From positions 496,001 to 560,000 of the forward strand of contig JAAYAX010000004.1 in the NCBI GenBank assembly GCA_012719175.1: DNA of 64,000 bases, written 5' to 3'. Both the position numbers and the translations under genes were made by a program. Origin of the DNA: Methanomassiliicoccus sp. GTDB taxonomy: Archaea; Thermoplasmatota; Thermoplasmata; Methanomassiliicoccales; Methanomassiliicoccaceae. Below, piece after piece: positions 8,732-17,792 of the stretch. The first letter of the stretch is position 1. Each line of letters begins with the position of its first letter. The notes beneath the pieces were generated by a model that was given only the letters and a program-made list of their open reading frames with translations, had not been told where the DNA came from and did not search any database.

Positions 8732-9994
8732 ATGGACAAGGTCCTCATAGTATCCCATTTCTTCGCCCAGTGCCGGCATTTCCGCAGCACCCGCATCAAT
8801 GGCCTGGCCCGGTATCTGCCGCAGCAGGGTTGGAGCCCCGTGGTCCTGACGTCGGCGGTGGCCCCGGAGGTCACCGGCGACTTCACGTCGGTGGAGGTCC
8901 CCTACGAGGATTACCTCAGGCACTGGAAGGAACGATTGGGACTTAAGGCGGACCAGCCTCTGAAGGAGCAGGTCGAGGAGGGTAAGGCGGGAAAGCGCAG
9001 CCTCGCGGACCGTGCCCTGACCACCTGGGAAAGGGTCTATGGGTTCCCGGACCCCACGCTGTCGTGGGTGGGACCCGCGGTGGAGGCGGGCAGGAAGCTC
9101 ATGGCCGATGGGGACGTCAAGGCCATCATCAGCTCCTCCGGGCCCGGGGCCTCGCACATCGTGGCCAGCAAGCTGAAGGAGGAGAGGGACGTGCCCTGGG
9201 TGGCCGACTTCCGGGACCTATGGGCCTGGGACCACAACGACGTCCGCTCACCGGTGCGGAGATTAATGAACGAAAAGCTGGAGCGGGACACACTGCGGAA
9301 TGCGGATGTCCTCACCACCGTCTCCGATCCCCTGGCCGAGAAGCTGAAGGAGATACATCACAGGGACAGGGTCATCACCATCCCCAACGGGTTCGATCCC
9401 GTGGACATGCCCTCCCAGGCGGTCGATCTTGACCGTAAGTTCTCCATCAACTACACGGGGAAGGTGTACCGGAAGGGTATGGACCCCGCGCCCCTGTTCG
9501 ATGCCCTGGGAAAGCTGTTCACGGAGGGGACTGTAGACCGCAGGGATGTGGATGTGAACTTCTACGGTGATCGGAACCCCTGGTTCATGACCGAGATCGA
9601 GGGGCGGGGCCTGGGGGACGTGATCAAGGTGCACGGCACGGTTCCCCGACAGCAGTCGCTGGACATTCAGAAGCGCTCTCAACTGCTCCTCATCCTGGCC
9701 TGGGACAACAAGAAGGAGAAGGGCGTGTACACCGGGAAGATATTCGACTACCTGGCGGCGAAACGGCCGATACTGTCCATAGGCTCCTCGGAGGACGTCA
9801 TCAGCAAGCTGCTGGCCAGCACCGGAACGGGTCTGATCGCCACCGACGACCAGGGGCTGCAGCGTATCCTGGTCAGCTCCTACAAGGAGTACAAGAGCAT
9901 GGGAGCGGTAGGGTACAAGGGAGATATGCCCAAGGTCATGGAGTACAGCCACGCCAACATGGCCAAACGGTTCGCCGATCTCCTGCGGCCGTAG
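8732..9994 (+). CDS. Glycosyltransferase (GT-B, family 4-like)
   Basis: About 420 residues. The start, MDKVLIVSHFF, and RINGLARYLPQQGW are typical of this group's acceptor domain, and the middle has VADFRDLWAWDHN. The donor domain contains IPNGFDP, YTGKVYRKG, and KIFDYLAAKRPILSIG, the usual sugar-nucleotide pocket. It is a cytoplasmic or membrane-associated sugar transferase of unknown specificity. I place the start at 8732 because the TATA box at 8698-8706 excludes the ATG at 8708 from the message. It converges on the flippase gene, with 16 bases between the stops. Confidence 0.85.
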   Translation: MDKVLIVSHFFAQCRHFRSTRINGLARYLPQQGWSPVVLTSAVAPEVTGDFTSVEVPYEDYLRHWKERLGLKADQPLKEQVEEGKAGKRSLADRALTTWERVYGFPDPTLSWVGPAVEAGRKLMADGDVKAIISSSGPGASHIVASKLKEERDVPWVADFRDLWAWDHNDVRSPVRRLMNEKLERDTLRNADVLTTVSDPLAEKLKEIHHRDRVITIPNGFDPVDMPSQAVDLDRKFSINYTGKVYRKGMDPAPLFDALGKLFTEGTVDRRDVDVNFYGDRNPWFMTEIEGRGLGDVIKVHGTVPRQQSLDIQKRSQLLLILAWDNKKEKGVYTGKIFDYLAAKRPILSIGSSEDVISKLLASTGTGLIATDDQGLQRILVSSYKEYKSMGAVGYKGDMPKVMEYSHANMAKRFADLLRP

Positions 9995-10010
9995 CCATTT
10001 ATCGAGATCT

Positions 10011-11540
10011 TCACTGATCGGACGCCTTCTTCCCTCTTTTCAGGAAGGAGAACACCATGGCCTTCATCTCAGCATCGCGGTAGATGTATATCGCGTAGTA
10101 CACGATAGCGACGGCAACGCCGACCACTATCATCAGCAATGAGGATAGGTTCAGCACATATTGGCAGAGCGCCACCACGGCGATCAGCATGAGGGCTATG
10201 CTGACATTACCGGATATGGAGCGTAACAGATGCATGATGGAGACATTGGCCGTCTTCAGGATCCACACGGTCAGGACCAGTCCCGATAGGCCGCTGGCCA
10301 CGGAGAACAGGGTCAGGCTGAGATAGATGTCGCCCATCTCCCCGCCGTAGGCCAGCGATGCGGTCCGGAGCACAATGAGGATGGCATTGTAGAGCAGCAC
10401 CATCCTCATCTTCTTCAGAACGTTGAGGACGGAACTTAGGGGCGTGGAGACGAACACGATGAGCGTCCAGAACGAGAGTATCTCGGCGTACACTCCCGCC
10501 TCCGACCAGTGCGCTCCGAAGAAGATGGTGAACAGGTCCTCGCCGATGAACATCAGCAACAGGATCGGCAGGAATCCGATGGAGACCAGCTGCTTGGTGA
10601 CCTTCTCCACGATGGCCCCCATCTTCTCCATGCTCTCGTGGAACGCCGCTGCCGCCCTCTGATAGAAGACCTTGGATATGGCCGTCCCCACCAGACTAGC
10701 TGGCAGCTGGACGGACATCAGCCCCCAGGAGTAGTAACCGACGATCTCCTTGGTGAAATAGAAGCTGAGGATGAAGACGGGTATCTGCAGGGACAGGACG
10801 TTGATGAATCCAGAGCCCATATCGAACAGGGGGAAGTCACGGTACTCCCTCATCTTCTCCCGCATCACCTTGCGGTCCAGGGACCTCTTGAAGAAATCCC
10901 AGTACTCATGAAATATCCGTATTCCAAGTGTGAAGGTGGCAACGGCCTGGCCGACGATGTTGCCCGCGATGAGGGAGCCGCTGGAGGCGTAGCCTGCATA
11001 GCCAGCGCCCAGCTGCGTGGCCGAAAGCGCGGCCGCCTTAGAGACCTGGGTCGTGGACAGACGTCCGAACTGCCTCTTCCTGGAATTCCAATAGTTGATG
11101 GCATTGTAGGACCCGGTAAGGAACACAGACAAGGGGACGAGCCATAGGTACTGCGCCAGCTCGGGGGTGTTCAGCATAGAGGCTAGATCGTTGCCTAAGA
11201 ACCACAGTATGGGGACAAGGGCCAGGCTGAACACCAGGTTGATGATTAGGCTCAGCGCCAGGAGGTTGATGGCCTCCTTGTCGGTCTTGGGGAGCATTAT
11301 CGAGAACTCATATCTCAGGCAGGAGGCCACCACCAGGGTCGTGACCAGGGCAGTGAAGAGGGAGGCGAGACCGACCATCTCGGCCTGGTACAATCGGGCA
11401 ACGAGCAGGGCCGACAGGATGGTGATTATCTGGGCTATAGTGGTCCCGCCGACTATGGTCACCACATCGGTGGCGAACGATCGGCCCGGTACCTTATGCT
11501 TCTTCCCATGCGGCTCTTTCGTATCCATAGGGCTTACCAC
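10011..11540 (-). CDS. Wzx-type lipid-linked oligosaccharide flippase (paralog 1)
   Basis: 509 residues with about 12-14 helices, of the polysaccharide transporter (MOP/PST) superfamily. The opening FATDVVTIVGGTTIAQIITI and CLRYEFSIMLPKTDKEA are nearly repeated in the flippase at 42427. Such proteins turn undecaprenyl- or dolichyl-linked sugars from the inner to the outer face of the membrane. The first codon is GTG at 11540; ATG at 11528 is also possible. Two further flippases in the window (30335, 42427) suggest more than one glycan is exported. A basic tail (SFLKRGKKAS) ends the protein. Confidence 0.85.
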   Translation of the reverse strand: MVSPMDTKEPHGKKHKVPGRSFATDVVTIVGGTTIAQIITILSALLVARLYQAEMVGLASLFTALVTTLVVASCLRYEFSIMLPKTDKEAINLLALSLIINLVFSLALVPILWFLGNDLASMLNTPELAQYLWLVPLSVFLTGSYNAINYWNSRKRQFGRLSTTQVSKAAALSATQLGAGYAGYASSGSLIAGNIVGQAVATFTLGIRIFHEYWDFFKRSLDRKVMREKMREYRDFPLFDMGSGFINVLSLQIPVFILSFYFTKEIVGYYSWGLMSVQLPASLVGTAISKVFYQRAAAAFHESMEKMGAIVEKVTKQLVSIGFLPILLLMFIGEDLFTIFFGAHWSEAGVYAEILSFWTLIVFVSTPLSSVLNVLKKMRMVLLYNAILIVLRTASLAYGGEMGDIYLSLTLFSVASGLSGLVLTVWILKTANVSIMHLLRSISGNVSIALMLIAVVALCQYVLNLSSLLMIVVGVAVAIVYYAIYIYRDAEMKAMVFSFLKRGKKASDQ

Positions 11541-11638
11541 ATCGCGGCCTGATCATTCCCCTGATCCCAGGTTCCAGGGCCGATAGCTACCATCGGGGAT
11601 AGTAGTCCGGTAAGGATTGGCCGCCTGTTATTTAACTA

Positions 11639-11713
11639 TCGTTCGTAGCTCAGTCGGAGAGAAATGACCTCCGGCTCGACCTCATCGGGCATCCGGCCCC
11701 AGACAACGAACGG
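11639..11713 (+). pseudogene. tRNA-like remnant (5' half of a tRNA)
   Basis: TAGCTCAGTCGGAGAG (11646-11661) is a near-perfect tRNA positions 8-24 block, with A14, G15, G18-G19 and a D stem with three of four pairs. The seven bases before it, TCGTTCG, can pair with CGAACGG at 11707-11713 (one G-U), giving an acceptor stem exactly 75 bases end to end. No TTCGA-type T loop and no convincing anticodon stem can be drawn between them. I read it as a decayed tRNA gene or a tRNA-derived fragment. It lies between two leftward genes. Confidence 0.35.
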
Positions 11714-11733
11714 GCGGAGGTGACGTTAAGGTG

Positions 11734-12237
11734 TCAACCTTTCTCCCCATAATTGGGCAGCGTCTTGATGACCTTGGCGGGTACACCGCCGATGACGCAG
11801 TTGGACGGAGAGTCCTCAACTACGACCGCTCCTGCGGCGACGATGGTGTGCTCCCTCAGATGCACCCCTGGGAGTATGACGCAGTTGGCCCCCAGCCAGC
11901 AGTTATCGCCGATCTTGATCGGCCCGGCCGGTTCGTGCTTGTCAAAATCGTTCAGATCATGATTGGCGGAGACGATGGTGACTCCGGGTCCGATGATAAT
12001 GTTCTTGCCCATCTCTATGCCGTTAATGGCTTGTATGTAGCAACCCGGTGACGCTCCAGGGATGGCCCACCGGTCGGCCCGGACGATCTTGTCCCACCCC
12101 TTCACCTGGCTGGTGGGATGCACCTTCCATGGTACCTTGGAATTAATCCGGAGGATGCGCTGCATCGCGAAAAAGAAAAAGCACTTACGCCAGCCAAAAT
12201 ATCGGAGGTCCTCCCTGAAGTTGGAAATAAAACCCAA
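11734..12237 (-). CDS. Hexapeptide-repeat acetyltransferase (LbH fold)
   Basis: 167 residues. From about residue 65 to 150 it shows the imperfect six-residue repeats of left-handed beta-helix acyltransferases (MGKNIIIGPGVTIVSANHDLN, IKIGDNCWLGANCVILPG, HTIVAAGAVVVED), ending in VIGGVPAKVIKTL. The histidine in SANHDLN is at the usual catalytic position. These enzymes form trimers and move acetyl from acetyl-CoA to a sugar hydroxyl or amine. The N-terminal 60 residues are basic and aromatic, as in WbbJ-like and colanic-acid O-acetyltransferases. It is cytoplasmic and probably decorates the glycan. Confidence 0.87.
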   Translation of the reverse strand: MGFISNFREDLRYFGWRKCFFFFAMQRILRINSKVPWKVHPTSQVKGWDKIVRADRWAIPGASPGCYIQAINGIEMGKNIIIGPGVTIVSANHDLNDFDKHEPAGPIKIGDNCWLGANCVILPGVHLREHTIVAAGAVVVEDSPSNCVIGGVPAKVIKTLPNYGEKG

Positions 12238-12307
12238 TGCTTTCCCTTCCCTGCCATTCTATCATGAGCGGGCGTTATGTCGCCAGGCGACTTTCATATC
12301 ATGCACC

Positions 12308-12329
12308 GTATATAACGGTTATTCCGTTA
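12308..12329 (-). promoter_or_regulatory. Hairpin overlapping a TATA-like box
   Basis: TAACGG (12313-12318) and CCGTTA (12324-12329) form a perfect six-base inverted repeat with a five-base gap. Read leftward, TTATATAC partly overlaps it and lies about 70 bases before the acetyltransferase start at 12237. An operator on a promoter, or an RNA hairpin after the upstream GNAT gene, are both possible. Confidence 0.3.
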
Positions 12330-12367
12330 ACGATAAGGCGGAGGGTCACGAAGAAGCGCCCCTGAAA

Positions 12368-12928
12368 TCATCTAAGGTTCAGGTCCATGACGTTGCACGT
12401 CTTCCCCTTCCCACAAATGTTCTCCTTGGTACCTGTGATCAAGAACCCGTGCTTAAGGTAGAGGTTGACCGCAGGCTTGTTGTTCACGTCCGCGTAAAGC
12501 CGGATACGATGCACGTTGTTCTTACGGAGGTCCTGGATGCAGTCCTCCAGGAGAGTGTTGCCCAGCCCCTGGCCTTGGAACGCGGGATCGATGGCGATGG
12601 AATAAATTGCAGCGATCTTGCGAAGATGCATGCCTTGGAGCTCCAATCTCAGGTAGCATACGCAATAACCGATCACCTGCTCTGAGGGACCTTCGATTAT
12701 GTAGAAGATGTCATCGAACAAGGAGCTGTATCCTTCGATGACCTTCTCCGATCCCCCCTCGAAGTTCTGCCTGTAGATCTGCAGCACCCGCTCCAGATCG
12801 CCCTTCTTGAAGGACCTCGTCCTCTCCTTGTGGTCCTGGAACCTCCACATAGAGGCCTTTCCCAGCAGATCATTCGTTCGGCGGCGCGTGCGCGTGAGCA
12901 GTCCCGGGCCCTTTCCTGTGCCTGCCAT
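12368..12928 (-). CDS. GNAT-family N-acetyltransferase
   Basis: 186 residues. The GNAT core spans about 40-180: IYSIAIDPAFQGQGLGNTLL is motif A with the acetyl-CoA pyrophosphate loop (QGQGLG), and IRLYADVNNKPAVNLYLKHGF is motif B, as in RimI-like enzymes. Substrates in this family range from protein N-termini to amino sugars; the location between glycan genes suggests an amino sugar, but that is inference. The first about 30 residues are basic and may not all be translated. It lies 130 bases upstream of the LbH acetyltransferase on the same strand. Confidence 0.83.
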   Translation of the reverse strand: MAGTGKGPGLLTRTRRRTNDLLGKASMWRFQDHKERTRSFKKGDLERVLQIYRQNFEGGSEKVIEGYSSLFDDIFYIIEGPSEQVIGYCVCYLRLELQGMHLRKIAAIYSIAIDPAFQGQGLGNTLLEDCIQDLRKNNVHRIRLYADVNNKPAVNLYLKHGFLITGTKENICGKGKTCNVMDLNLR

Positions 12929-13041
12929 CGTGGCCGGAAGGTCGCTTATCGATTATCATTGTGTCGCTAATCCCCGCACCGCGAGGAGGTCCTGGGCTAG
13001 GAACGATTAAAGCCCCTCGCTCCCTTCATGTCACGGTCCAG

Positions 13042-14034
13042 ATGAGGAAGGCCACTATCGTCATAATCGCCCTGATCGTCGTCGCATCTGTGTCCGTAGC
13101 GGCAGTATACCTCCCACGGTCCAACGATGGTCCGTCGGACACTACGCCTCGGAACGAGACGCCCACGGACGGCGTGGTCGTGTACGATCCCTACGCATCT
13201 GGCGGTCAATGGTTCAAGGGCCAGATGCACTGTCACTCCACTCAGTCGGACGGGGCCTTGGCCCCCCGGGACGTGGTCTCGCGGTACGCCGACCTGGGTT
13301 ATGACTTCATCGCGCTGACCGACCATGAGAGGATCACCAAGGTCACCGGGAGCATACTGGTGTTGGGCCAGGAGTATGGCAAGGGTTCTGCGGAATCGAC
13401 CGGGGAGACGCACATGAATGGCATCAACATCTCCTATGTTCCGTACAAATATGCGTTGGAGCAGGAGAGGGTGGACAACATGACCGCCCAGGGAGGCATC
13501 GTCACCCTCAACCACCCTGCGTACTACAAATATGCGTACGAGGACGAGGTCATGGCCGAGCTCACCAACTACACCTGCCTGGAGATAGCCAACGGCTACT
13601 ACGTCTCCATGACCACCATCGAGTGGTGGGATGACGCGCTGACCTCCGGCAAGACGATATGGGGGCTGGCGGCGGACGATGCGCATGGTGTGTCGGACTA
13701 CGACAAGGGATGGATAGTGGTCCGGACCTCTGAAGATCTAACTACGGACAGCATCATCGATGCCATCAAGCGGGGCTCGTTCTACGCGTCCACGGGTGCG
13801 ATCATAGATGACGTCGTTGTCGCAGGCTCGAACATCACGGTCAGCACTCCGGGAGCGGACAACATCCGGTTCTTCGGTTCCGAGGGAAAGCTGCTGGCAG
13901 CGTTCAATGGTTCTCAAGCCACATATCATTTCAACGGCACCGAGGGGTATGTTAGAGCGGTGGTGGGAGCGAACGACGGATGGGGGTGGACGCAGCCGAT
14001 ATTCGTCGGTGCGAAGGTAAGCGTACAAGGGTAG
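13042..14034 (+). CDS. Exported PHP-domain metallohydrolase
   Basis: About 330 residues. An N-terminal hydrophobic helix (residues 4-24) with a basic start marks export, probably as a membrane-anchored protein facing out. The PHP core follows: MHCHSTQSDG (His63, His65), LTDHE, TLNHP and ADDAHG are the metal-binding histidines and aspartates of the family, closest to CehA/McbA-type or polymerase-type PHP hydrolases. The C-terminal about 80 residues look like a beta-sandwich. PHP enzymes cleave phosphoesters, but the target outside the cell is unknown. I chose the ATG at 13042 because a GATTAAAG box at 13005-13012 and the export signal fit it; a GTG at 12961 opens the same frame. Confidence 0.75.
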   Translation: MRKATIVIIALIVVASVSVAAVYLPRSNDGPSDTTPRNETPTDGVVVYDPYASGGQWFKGQMHCHSTQSDGALAPRDVVSRYADLGYDFIALTDHERITKVTGSILVLGQEYGKGSAESTGETHMNGINISYVPYKYALEQERVDNMTAQGGIVTLNHPAYYKYAYEDEVMAELTNYTCLEIANGYYVSMTTIEWWDDALTSGKTIWGLAADDAHGVSDYDKGWIVVRTSEDLTTDSIIDAIKRGSFYASTGAIIDDVVVAGSNITVSTPGADNIRFFGSEGKLLAAFNGSQATYHFNGTEGYVRAVVGANDGWGWTQPIFVGAKVSVQG

Positions 14035-14239
14035 GCGCGCATCACCTGCGCCCTCCTGATCAACTATGTGGATGAGAGATTCACAGCATCTCCTAACTGG
14101 ATGCTGACTGGCGATGATGACCTCCTGGTCCTTCACTGCTCTCGAAACCATCCGTTGACGTATGCATATATAACCATGTGAATTGATATTTTCCAAAGAC
14201 CTTGTATCTTAAGAACGATCGAGGACGGCTGGTAACGAA

Positions 14240-15391
14240 TTGAGGACCATTCTGATAACATCCCCTGAGGAGATGGACGATCATATAGAACAGTGGGAGG
14301 CCCTGAGAGGACGAGCAGGGGGGAATGCCTACAGCTGCTGCCAGCTATCGAAGGTATGGCTGGAGACGTTCCAAGCCTCCGCCTCCCCCCGTCTGGTCCT
14401 GGTAGAGGACCAGGGGGACCTGGTCGGCATCGCCCCCCTGGCCACTTCCGATTTTCGAATGAAGGGACTGGCTCTCAAGACCTTGTCCCTCGTTGGTGGC
14501 ATCCCTCAATGCCTCAGGCTGGTCACCAACTCCATAATGTACGAGCCGGGCCGCAAGGACGTCCTGGAACGGATGATCGCAGAGATGAAGCGCCTGAAGT
14601 GGAGCATCCTGTGGACCCAGAACATGGAGGATACAGCTGATATTCGCACATACATCGGTGCTGCCCATGATAGCTGGAACGCCGAGGACCAGACGCCCAA
14701 CGTCAATCTGACGCTTCCCATCCGGCAAGAAGGGGACATAACCGAGACCTTCAGCAAGCATGCCCGCAGGACGCTGGGGAAGACCTTGAGGATGATAGAG
14801 CGTGAAGGCCACCACCTAAGCTTCCGGAAGGTCCCCTCTGAAGATATGAAGAAGGCAGTGGAGGTTTACGCGGAACAGCATATCCAGCGGTGGTGCACCA
14901 GGGGCGGCAGCTCTTTCCTCAGGCCTAGGAACTGCGAGTTCCTCGCCAAGGCCTCCACGATCGCCCATGATGGGTGCGAGGGTTTCGCCTACGAGAGCAT
15001 CCTTGATGGTGAGGTCGCTGGCCAGCTCTTCGGTTTCCTCGATGCGAGCAATGCTTACATGTACCGTCTGGGGATGAATGACTCGCTCATGAGGTTCTCT
15101 CCAGGGTGGTTGGTCACCTACCATGCACTGAACGACCTGCGCGAGCGTGGTACCACCTTCACTGTCTGGGGCGGTGGGGAGCAGCGATATAAGTACGAGA
15201 TGGGCTGTCAAAAGTCCATGCTTGTGGGTATACAGGCTACCAGGGGGGCAGCCTCCATGATGAGCAATTTACTGCGGTCCCGCCCTGTCCAGAAGTTGAA
15301 CGACAGGTTCGGTCTGCAGAGGAAGGTTCTGGCCAAATTGTCAGTCCAACGAACTGAACTGGACCCATCGCAGGCCGATTGCGACATGTGA
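14240..15391 (+). CDS. BioF2/FemAB-like acyltransferase (paralog A)
   Basis: 383 residues, a CelD/BioF2-type GNAT transferase (Acetyltransf_6). FSKHARRTLGKTLRMIEREG, then AYESILDGEVAGQLFGF and WGGGEQRYKYEMG are the family's signature blocks, the last with the conserved YK near the C-terminus. These enzymes acylate or acetylate sugars or lipids at the membrane. It is paralogous to the gene at 37824, with matching order of every block. The start is TTG at 14240: the paralog also starts with TTG followed by AG at the aligned position. A CATATATAA box at 14165-14173 is the likely promoter. Confidence 0.82.
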   Translation: MRTILITSPEEMDDHIEQWEALRGRAGGNAYSCCQLSKVWLETFQASASPRLVLVEDQGDLVGIAPLATSDFRMKGLALKTLSLVGGIPQCLRLVTNSIMYEPGRKDVLERMIAEMKRLKWSILWTQNMEDTADIRTYIGAAHDSWNAEDQTPNVNLTLPIRQEGDITETFSKHARRTLGKTLRMIEREGHHLSFRKVPSEDMKKAVEVYAEQHIQRWCTRGGSSFLRPRNCEFLAKASTIAHDGCEGFAYESILDGEVAGQLFGFLDASNAYMYRLGMNDSLMRFSPGWLVTYHALNDLRERGTTFTVWGGGEQRYKYEMGCQKSMLVGIQATRGAASMMSNLLRSRPVQKLNDRFGLQRKVLAKLSVQRTELDPSQADCDM

Positions 15392-15968
15392 ACACAGATC
15401 GAAATTATCCGATCATTGTGTGTCTCAGCGTATAGAAAAACATCAATCGGACGAACACATTTCAGAGCATCTTTTCAAAATAATATATTAGGTATGTTCA
15501 TAGCAGATATTTCCTAGCATATTTTAACAGACCCCTATTGAAGATGTCATTCTTTTATGCTAAACCGCTGATCGAGTTCGGCAAACCATCTACACATCTT
15601 AATCCATGTTAACTGGCTCAGTGATACGGAGTAACCAAAACCAATACGGGTAATCGATAATTGCTATACAATTATTATCAAAATAGATACCATAAATAAT
15701 TCATGACCCCCAGTATTTAGAAAATATTATATATGTTTTTTTTAATAAATATACATCTAAAATAAATATAATATATTAGATAATATTTATGAGCCAGTTC
15801 CCATTTTCGATATCGTAATAAATACTATTTTAGGTGAAATTTTCGTTATTATGATCATGTAAAATTGAAAGAAAAAATGGAAAAAAAGGAGTAAGAAGAT
15901 GGAATGAAAAAACAGGAATGAAAGATCGTCAACACCAACAAAAGAAGGTGAGAGAAAAAGGTGTGAAC
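15392..15968. other. AT-rich leader region of the first beta-helix gene
   Basis: No gene is seen. From about 15470 the sequence is extremely AT-rich, with an inverted repeat AAATATTAT (15722-15730) / ATAATATTT (15780-15788). Purine-rich AAAAAATGG and AAAAAAAGG stretches follow just before the gene. The same style of long AT-rich leader precedes the other surface proteins (17640-17790, 39180-39440, 63420-63690). Confidence 0.5.
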
Positions 15969-17402
15969 ATGGGAAGAATTTTTAGCAACTTGATGAAAAG
16001 AAATAGGTTGCCCTTGATGGTAGGGCTGATCGCCGCATCATTCATGATGATGGCAGTGATGTCCCCTATCGTCACGGAAAATGCCAGTGCGGCCACGACC
16101 TCGACATCGTACAAATACTTGGTCTATCCCTCTGGCAGCACCTATTATGTTAAGAATGCCAACGGAGCTGTTGTGTACTCCAGCACCAATGCGGCATCCG
16201 CAATACAGAAGGCCATCGACTCCCTGACCTCAGGGAGGACCACGAAGGAGACCGTTCTGCTTCAGGGAACGTTCACCCTGACCAAGGCCATCCAGATGCG
16301 GAGTTACACTATCCTACAGCTCAGCGGCAAGATCACGATGGGAACCAACTCCAATACCCACATGGCCACAGCGAGCGGCATAAGCAACTTCGAGATCGTG
16401 GGAGGAGAGTGGAATGCTAACCAGGCAGCACAGAGCCTAGGAGGGGTGGAGCGCCGGGCGCTCGACTTCGCCTCGTGCAAATATGCCACGATAAAGAACC
16501 TCAAGGTCCATGATGCCGCCTACGGCAATGTCGTGTTCTACAAGAGCAGTTACATCACCATATCTAACGTGGAGACGTACAATGCTGGAAACAAGGCCCG
16601 GGGCAGCGCCTGGCTGGGGCATGGGATCTTCATGTATGCATGCAACAACTGTGTGGTCGAGAACTGCAATATCCACGATACCGCTGCCGGAGGTTGCTAC
16701 TTCTACACTGAGAACGATAAGGTGGTCCAGACCATCAACAACAACGTGATGCGCGGCAACCTGGTACAAAGGACCCAGACCTCCGGTCTGAGCATCAGCC
16801 TGCGCGGCACGGAGGACAAGGGTGTTGGCAACCTCATCGAGAAGAACACCATCATTGACAGCGGAATTGATGGGGTTCACTACGGAATAAACCTGGGGTA
16901 TGGGGTTCCAGGCATGTTCGCGGACAAGTGCACGGTGCGTAACAACGTTGTGTATGAGACTGGGAAATACTACTCCGGTACCGGTGTCGGTGGCGGCATA
17001 GTTGCCATATGCCACAACAGCCTCATCACCAAGAACATCGTGCATGACACCACGGATGTGGGCATATGTGTCAGGGGCACCTACAACACCATAAGCTACA
17101 ACGACGTGGATGTGGTGCGGAACAAGTACTACCCTGGGATCCAGATAGTTGATGGATCTAGAAACAAGGTGCTGTACAACACGGTCTCCAACTGCGTGAA
17201 CGGCATATCCGTCCATATCTCCAAGACCTCGGGCAGTAGCTACAACCAGATAGCGTACAACACGATCGAGAACATTGCCCAGTACGTTGTTTCCATTGCC
17301 AATCCCGGCAGCACTGGGAACATCATCGAGTACAACAAGTTCGTCGGCAATCATGCCATCGGCAACAAGGGAACGGGCACCATCATCAGAGGGAACACCT
17401 AG
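15969..17402 (+). CDS. Secreted right-handed beta-helix protein (no Ig domain)
   Basis: About 477 residues. The signal peptide runs over residues 1-40, with hydrophobic core LPLMVGLIAASFMMMAVMS and a likely cut at ASA-A. Next comes a cap module (YLVYPSGSTYYVKNANGAV, then AIQKAIDSL and VLLQGTFTL), then a long right-handed beta-helix with stacked asparagines (NNCVVENCNIHD, NNVMRGNLVQ, NTIEN), as in NosD and pectate-lyase folds. HDTAAGGCYFYTEND and GIDGVHYGINLG are strongly conserved with the next two genes and may form the active or binding groove. It is the simplest of three tandem paralogs. ATG at 15969 follows GGTG; an ATG at 15918 adds 17 basic residues. Confidence 0.82.
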   Translation: MGRIFSNLMKRNRLPLMVGLIAASFMMMAVMSPIVTENASAATTSTSYKYLVYPSGSTYYVKNANGAVVYSSTNAASAIQKAIDSLTSGRTTKETVLLQGTFTLTKAIQMRSYTILQLSGKITMGTNSNTHMATASGISNFEIVGGEWNANQAAQSLGGVERRALDFASCKYATIKNLKVHDAAYGNVVFYKSSYITISNVETYNAGNKARGSAWLGHGIFMYACNNCVVENCNIHDTAAGGCYFYTENDKVVQTINNNVMRGNLVQRTQTSGLSISLRGTEDKGVGNLIEKNTIIDSGIDGVHYGINLGYGVPGMFADKCTVRNNVVYETGKYYSGTGVGGGIVAICHNSLITKNIVHDTTDVGICVRGTYNTISYNDVDVVRNKYYPGIQIVDGSRNKVLYNTVSNCVNGISVHISKTSGSSYNQIAYNTIENIAQYVVSIANPGSTGNIIEYNKFVGNHAIGNKGTGTIIRGNT

Positions 17403-17792
17403 ACGATTGGCTTAGCAACATCCCCAATGCTCGATCTGAGGATGAAAACCTTTTCGAAACCCATCTTTTTTATTGATCCGTACTAAGCCTGAACGGGGTC
17501 CCTGGCCCCCTGAATCTGATGGCAAGTAGAAGATGTCTACACTTTTACATTCATTTATTATTTTTATTGTCCTTGAAAATGGACCTTCCGGAGAAATGCT
17601 AAGAACCACATCCCACTTTCGAACGGCCCTTTATCAGAATCTATCTTAATTATAAATATTGATAGTCAAATTATAATGCATAGTTTATAATTCTATTTCT
17701 TCATTATTATTTATTATTCTATTGGTGAGCTAGTTTATAACAATATAATAATTATTGAATAAAACATTGAAAAAGAGCGGAAGGTGGTTTAA
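17403..17792. other. Intergenic spacer between beta-helix genes
   Basis: No gene is seen. A T run (CTTTTTTATT, around 17463-17473) soon after the first beta-helix gene could end its transcript. The right half is very AT-rich and ends in AAGGTGGTTTAA before the TTG start of the next gene. Confidence 0.5.

Noticed and set aside
15722-15788. Nine-base inverted repeat AAATATTAT/ATAATATTT as an operator
   Set aside because: The region is so AT-rich that such repeats are expected by chance; kept only as a note on the leader region.
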